DNA of 64,000 nucleotides from positions 1 through 64,000 of the forward strand of contig NZ_WWEO01000039.1 of NCBI RefSeq assembly GCF_009928685.1. The letters run 5' to 3'. The position numbers and the translations under genes are program-made. The notes beneath the pieces were generated by a model that searched no databases, was not told the DNA's origin, and was given only the letters and a program-made list of their open reading frames with translations. Position 1 is the stretch's first letter; every line of letters begins with the position of its first letter. Shown here in pieces: positions 60,483-64,000 of this stretch. This DNA is from Mucilaginibacter agri. GTDB taxonomy: Bacteria; Bacteroidota; Bacteroidia; Sphingobacteriales; Sphingobacteriaceae.

Positions 60483-61211
60483 TTACTTCTTATCCAATAC
60501 CCCAAACACCTTTTGCAATAAAGGTGTAGTACGTGCCGACAAATTCTGGCGGATATTTAACTCTTCTAAAGCAATCTCGTAAAACAAACCATCTATGGCT
60601 TTCTGAGTAACATAATCATCCAGATTGGGGTTTACTTTGTTAAAAGTAAGCGGAATTTTGTTGTATTGATTGGCAAGTTGTGTATACAGGTTGGTTGCAC
60701 CAACATTACCTAAGCTGGTGTGCACAACAGGTTTAAACTGGGTGGTAAGCGCAGCTGTTGTGGTCCTTTTAAAATATTGTGTAGCCGCATCCTGACTACC
60801 TGTTAAGATGTTGGCAGCATCTTGAACGGTCATTTGTTTTACAGCATCAATAAAAATTGGCTTGGCTTTTTTTGCGGCATCTTCGGCGGCGCGGTTAAGG
60901 GAAAGTACCACGTCGTCGCAAAGTTTGTTGAGGCCTAATTTACGAAGGGTTTTCTCGGCTTTTTGAGCTTCGGGCGGCATCAAAACTTTAATGGCCGCGT
61001 TGCCGAAATATCCGTTTAACGCCGATAACTGATCTGAGCTTTTGGTTGTGCCTTGTTCTAAAGCCTGCTTTAATCCGCTGATGATTTCTGTATTGGTTGG
61101 CAGGGGCAAACCGGTAACGGCAACCTTAGTATAGCGCGGCGCATAATCAAAACTGGTTAACGAAATGCTAACCGTAGCAAGCAGCAAAGTGGTAATTATT
61201 CCTTTCTTCAT
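60483..61211 (-). CDS. DUF4197 domain protein, exported
   Basis: 242 residues from ATG 61211; the frame opens further upstream inside the phosphate transporter gene but MKKGIITTLLLATVSISLTSF is the obvious signal. The family pattern TEIISGLKQALEQGTTKSSDQLS, NAAIKVLMPPEAQKAEKTLRKLGL and PLLQKVFGVLDKK is complete. DUF4197 has no known function. It is 44 bp after the Pit transporter in the same direction. Confidence 0.88.
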   Translation of the reverse strand: MKKGIITTLLLATVSISLTSFDYAPRYTKVAVTGLPLPTNTEIISGLKQALEQGTTKSSDQLSALNGYFGNAAIKVLMPPEAQKAEKTLRKLGLNKLCDDVVLSLNRAAEDAAKKAKPIFIDAVKQMTVQDAANILTGSQDAATQYFKRTTTAALTTQFKPVVHTSLGNVGATNLYTQLANQYNKIPLTFNKVNPNLDDYVTQKAIDGLFYEIALEELNIRQNLSARTTPLLQKVFGVLDKK

Positions 61212-61255
61212 AGTAGCTAAAGAAACAAATAAATTCTGGCTTCGTTTGCTGCTGA

Positions 61256-62263
61256 TTATATGAATTGGATAATGCTGTAAATGATACCTGCAAACAGGGC
61301 CGAGATAGGGATAGTAATAACCCATGCCCATACCAGGTTAATGGTTACACCCCAACGTACTGCTGATGCACGTTTGGTTAAACCCACCCCGATAATAGAG
61401 CCTGTAATAGTATGCGTAGTTGAAACAGGGATACCCAAACGTTCTGTTACGAATAATGTAATGGCACCAGCGGTTTCGGCACTTACACCTTCAAGCGGAG
61501 TTACCTTGGTAATCTTAGTACCCATGGTTTTAACGATTTTCCAACCGCCAGACATAGTACCTAAAGCGATAGCGCTGTAACATGCTAACGGGATCCACTC
61601 GGGCATTACTGCGCCGTTAGTGATCACTTTTTGCGATACCATAGCCACGTAGATAATACCCATTACCTTTTGCGCATCGTTACCACCGTGTGCAAAACTT
61701 AACGCACCAGATGATACTAATTGCAGGCGTTTAAACCAACGCTCGGCCGTGGCCGGTCGGGCGTTTTTACAGATATGGAGAATGAATATATTAATGACGA
61801 CACCAAATACCAAACCTATAACCGGAGCCAGGAAGATAAAGGCCATGATTTGCAAGGTAGGGCCAAGGTTTACCGCCTCGATAGGGTTAACATGCATGTA
61901 AAGGGCATTTGTCATACCCGCACCGGCAAAACCGCCTATCAGCGTGTGAGACGAACTTGATGGGATACCAAACCACCAGGTAATTAAGTTCCAGGTAATG
62001 GCGGCAATTAGGCCGGCCAAAATAACATGTATGGTAATAAAGTGCTCGGGAACTGTTTTGGCAATGGTGTTGGCCACCTTATGGTCTTTAATTAAAAAGA
62101 AGGCAAGGAAGTTAAAGGCAGCTGCCCATAATACCGCTTGAAAGGGGGTTAAAACCTTTGTTGAAACAATGGTTGCAATAGAGTTGGCCGCATCGTGAAA
62201 TCCGTTTATAAAATCGAATGCCAGTGCTAAGCAAATTACCGCAACAAGTAATGTAGTAACCAT
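61256..62263 (-). CDS. pit: Inorganic phosphate transporter, PiT family
   Basis: 335 residues and about ten membrane spans. The PiT repeats are clear: FDFINGFHDAANSIATIVSTKVL near the N-terminus and SFAHGGNDAQKVMGI at the middle, with GIPSSSSHTLIGG and GIPVSTTHTITGSIIG. It takes up phosphate with a cation across the inner membrane. It follows the DUF47 gene by 18 nt and a PhoR-like kinase, so it is part of a phosphate response locus. Confidence 0.96.
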   Translation of the reverse strand: MVTTLLVAVICLALAFDFINGFHDAANSIATIVSTKVLTPFQAVLWAAAFNFLAFFLIKDHKVANTIAKTVPEHFITIHVILAGLIAAITWNLITWWFGIPSSSSHTLIGGFAGAGMTNALYMHVNPIEAVNLGPTLQIMAFIFLAPVIGLVFGVVINIFILHICKNARPATAERWFKRLQLVSSGALSFAHGGNDAQKVMGIIYVAMVSQKVITNGAVMPEWIPLACYSAIALGTMSGGWKIVKTMGTKITKVTPLEGVSAETAGAITLFVTERLGIPVSTTHTITGSIIGVGLTKRASAVRWGVTINLVWAWVITIPISALFAGIIYSIIQFI

Positions 62264-62281
62264 GTAATTGGTGGTAAGTGG

Positions 62282-62932
62282 TTAAGCGTTTTTAACTAAG
62301 ATAGATTCCATAACATTGGCAGCATCCTCGCACATATCGGTAGCTGTTTCCAAGGCAGCTAGTATCTCTTTATGTTTTATCACTTTCAAAGCGTCTTTTT
62401 CATACAAAAACAGATCGGCAACTGCGCGGTCGAATACGTAATCGGCCTGGTTTTCGATGCTGTTAATGCGGATACAAGAATCTGCGATGGCGCGTACGTT
62501 GCGCAGGTCTTTTAGTTCGCGTACTGCTTTTTCTAAGTCGATGCTGGCTTGCAGAATCAGGTCAGACAGTTTGCGGATCGGTTCTGTGATTTCTTCTACA
62601 TGATAAAGCATCATGCGGTTGGCAGAACCCTGTATGTTATCGGCCACATCATCAATTGCTGATGCCAGGGCGTGGATATCTTCGCGGTCAAAAGGAGTGA
62701 TAAAGTTTTTGCCCAGTTCAAGGTAAACCTGGTGGGTTATATCGTCGCCTTTGTTCTCTAGTTTGTCAATTTGTTTAAACAGTTCTTCGCGCGTAGCAGC
62801 ATTGTTATTGTTCACAGCTTCAACTAATACCGTAGCCATAGCTACCACATTACTTGCTGCTTGCTCAAATAAAGGAAAAAATACTTTCTTGTCTTTTGGT
62901 ACAAAATACTGGAATATACTGTTTAATGACAT
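62282..62932 (-). CDS. DUF47 family protein (PhoU-like partner of Pit)
   Basis: 216 residues. All-helical PhoU-like fold: KVFFPLFEQAASNVVAMATVLVEAV, KLENKGDDITHQVYLELGKNFITPFDREDIHALASAIDDVADNIQG and LKVIKHKEILAALETATDMCEDAANVMESIL. Members are encoded beside PiT transporters and adjust phosphate uptake in the cytosol. Directly downstream of a sensor kinase gene (45 nt). Confidence 0.95.
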   Translation of the reverse strand: MSLNSIFQYFVPKDKKVFFPLFEQAASNVVAMATVLVEAVNNNNAATREELFKQIDKLENKGDDITHQVYLELGKNFITPFDREDIHALASAIDDVADNIQGSANRMMLYHVEEITEPIRKLSDLILQASIDLEKAVRELKDLRNVRAIADSCIRINSIENQADYVFDRAVADLFLYEKDALKVIKHKEILAALETATDMCEDAANVMESILVKNA

Positions 62933-62977
62933 AATACAAATTTTAGCAAAGGTAAGCTCTGTAATGTTAATTTAATG

Positions 62978-64000
62978 TTAACTCTTTAGTGGTATACCGG
63001 GGAATGGCAACTGTTGCTTTACTTTCTCTAAAGTAAAGCCAAATGTTGAGCCTATGCCCTCGGTGCTACGCACGTTTATAGTTTGTTCGTGTGCCTCAAT
63101 AATATGTTTAACAATGGCTAGCCCTAATCCCGAACCACCTATTTGGCGTGATCTGCTCGAATCCGTACGGAAAAAACGCTCAAAAAGGCGTGGAAGGTAT
63201 TTCTCCTCTATGCCATTCCCATCGTCGGTAACTTCAATTAACACCTGGTCGTGCAGTTCAAACAAACTTACAGCGGTGGTGCCGTTTTCACGGCCATACT
63301 TAAAGGAGTTATCCAGTAAATTTACCAGCACCTGGCTAATTTTATCCCTATCTGCTGTCACCAAAATAGGTTCATCATACTTCTGTTTAAAAATCAGTTT
63401 GGTGTTATGCTGCTTAGCTTTAAACTCAACCGTTTCAAAAACTTCCTTAATCAGGTCGTTAATTTTAAATTTAGTGAAGTTGATTGGCATTTCGCCCGAT
63501 TCGAGCTTCGAAATTTCATCCAGGTCTTTGATCAGGTATGTCAGCCTTTCAACATTACGCGACGCCTTGCGCAAAAATTCGCGTGCCATGTCTGTATCAT
63601 CAAAGTCATCGTCAGTAATGGCATCTATATAACCCTGTATGGCAAAAAGCGGCGTTTTAAACTCGTGCGATATATTAGACAAGAACTCTCTTCTAAATTT
63701 CTCTTGCTTGCGAAGCTCGTCTATCTCCGTTTTCTTTTCCCTGGCCCACTCTTTAACTTCATTTTCTACATCATTTATAGGGTCAGCGCTCATATTTTCG
63801 CCTAATGCGTCGCGCAGGTCTCGACCGAGTTTAAGGTTATGGATCAGTTTATAGATCAGCTTAATCTTCGAGTAAACGTACTTTTCTATTAGGTAGTAGA
63901 ATACCAAAAAGCTGGTAAGAAAACTTACTATAAAAGTTATTCCCGCATCGTACCAACTCTGCTGAAAGTAATAGTTTACGCAAGAGAGCGTAATGGCTAC
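62978..64000 (-). CDS. Membrane-bound sensor histidine kinase (PhoR-like), 5' end beyond the window
   Basis: At least 340 residues; the frame is open through 64000, so the N-terminus is missing. An apparent TTG start at 63907 is only an internal codon. The visible N-terminus holds an extracytoplasmic loop (VNYYFQQSWYDAG) and a membrane span (ITFIVSFLTSFLVFYYLI). HisKA: EFLSNISHEFKTPLFAIQGYID; HATPase: NLLDNSFKYG, DDGNGIEEKY and GGSGLGLAIVKHI. Topology with two spans fits PhoR of phosphate control. Its partner genes DUF47 and pit lie downstream. Confidence 0.92.
   Translation of the reverse strand, partial: VAITLSCVNYYFQQSWYDAGITFIVSFLTSFLVFYYLIEKYVYSKIKLIYKLIHNLKLGRDLRDALGENMSADPINDVENEVKEWAREKKTEIDELRKQEKFRREFLSNISHEFKTPLFAIQGYIDAITDDDFDDTDMAREFLRKASRNVERLTYLIKDLDEISKLESGEMPINFTKFKINDLIKEVFETVEFKAKQHNTKLIFKQKYDEPILVTADRDKISQVLVNLLDNSFKYGRENGTTAVSLFELHDQVLIEVTDDGNGIEEKYLPRLFERFFRTDSSRSRQIGGSGLGLAIVKHIIEAHEQTINVRSTEGIGSTFGFTLEKVKQQLPFPGIPLKS

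Noticed and set aside
62978..63907. TTG at 63907 as start of the sensor kinase
   Set aside because: The frame is open from 63907 to the window end and encodes an extra loop and the first part of a membrane span, so the gene continues beyond the window.

Overview
The window looks like chromosomal DNA of a Bacteroidota in the family Sphingobacteriaceae (Mucilaginibacter/Pedobacter-like). The genus is inferred from gene content, not from a search. Support: many genes start just downstream of the Bacteroidota promoter box TAnnTTTG and lack Shine-Dalgarno sequences; menaquinone genes are of the futalosine type (mqnB, mqnD); NagB is fused to a PIG-L deacetylase; threonine dehydrogenase is of the short-chain epimerase type; a sigma/anti-sigma locus carries SusC-like carboxypeptidase-regulatory domains.

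Layout. 1-12 kb: tRNA-Asp, prfA, lpxH-like phosphatase, an SDR enzyme, a secreted GHL10 (DUF187) protein, a coiled-coil membrane protein, a very large sensor kinase, fabD, and a pterin pair (PTPS/QueD family plus folE). 12-18.5 kb: mqnB and mqnD, hflX, then a split tryptophan operon (trpE, trpG, trpC; trpD absent) preceded by a readable attenuator: a 23-residue leader peptide with two adjacent Trp codons and a terminator. 18.5-30 kb: small membrane protein, two secreted amidohydrolase-like proteins, an amino-sugar cluster (ROK regulator, NagB-PIG-L, NagX-like acyltransferase). 29-41 kb: cytochrome-c-like lipoprotein, M16 peptidase, DEXH helicase of the ligase-associated type, CrtI-like desaturase, PfpI and LysR proteins. 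41-51 kb: asd, threonine dehydrogenase, YebC, a repeat protein, SPFH protein, NlpC/P60 hydrolase, pyruvate dehydrogenase E1-alpha and E2. 51-54.5 kb: the accessory part, with a GIY-YIG nuclease gene between inverted copies of a palindromic repeat, a duplicated block of about 170 bp, and an AT-rich OLD-family ATPase/nuclease gene. 54.5-64 kb: a VWA protein divergent from an ECF sigma/anti-sigma pair, a DUF885 hydrolase, DUF4197, and a phosphate block (Pit transporter, DUF47 partner, PhoR-like kinase cut by the window end).

The most unusual theme is repeat invasion. At least five families of short palindromes plus quasi-tandem 7-8 bp arrays are scattered between genes. Several have entered reading frames without breaking them: inside mqnB, at the N-terminus of trpG, at the C-terminus of trpC, at the stop codon of mqnD, and inside the helicase. 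The GIY-YIG gene bounded by one of these palindromes is the best candidate for an undescribed small mobile system. The trp attenuator is the clearest regulatory element.
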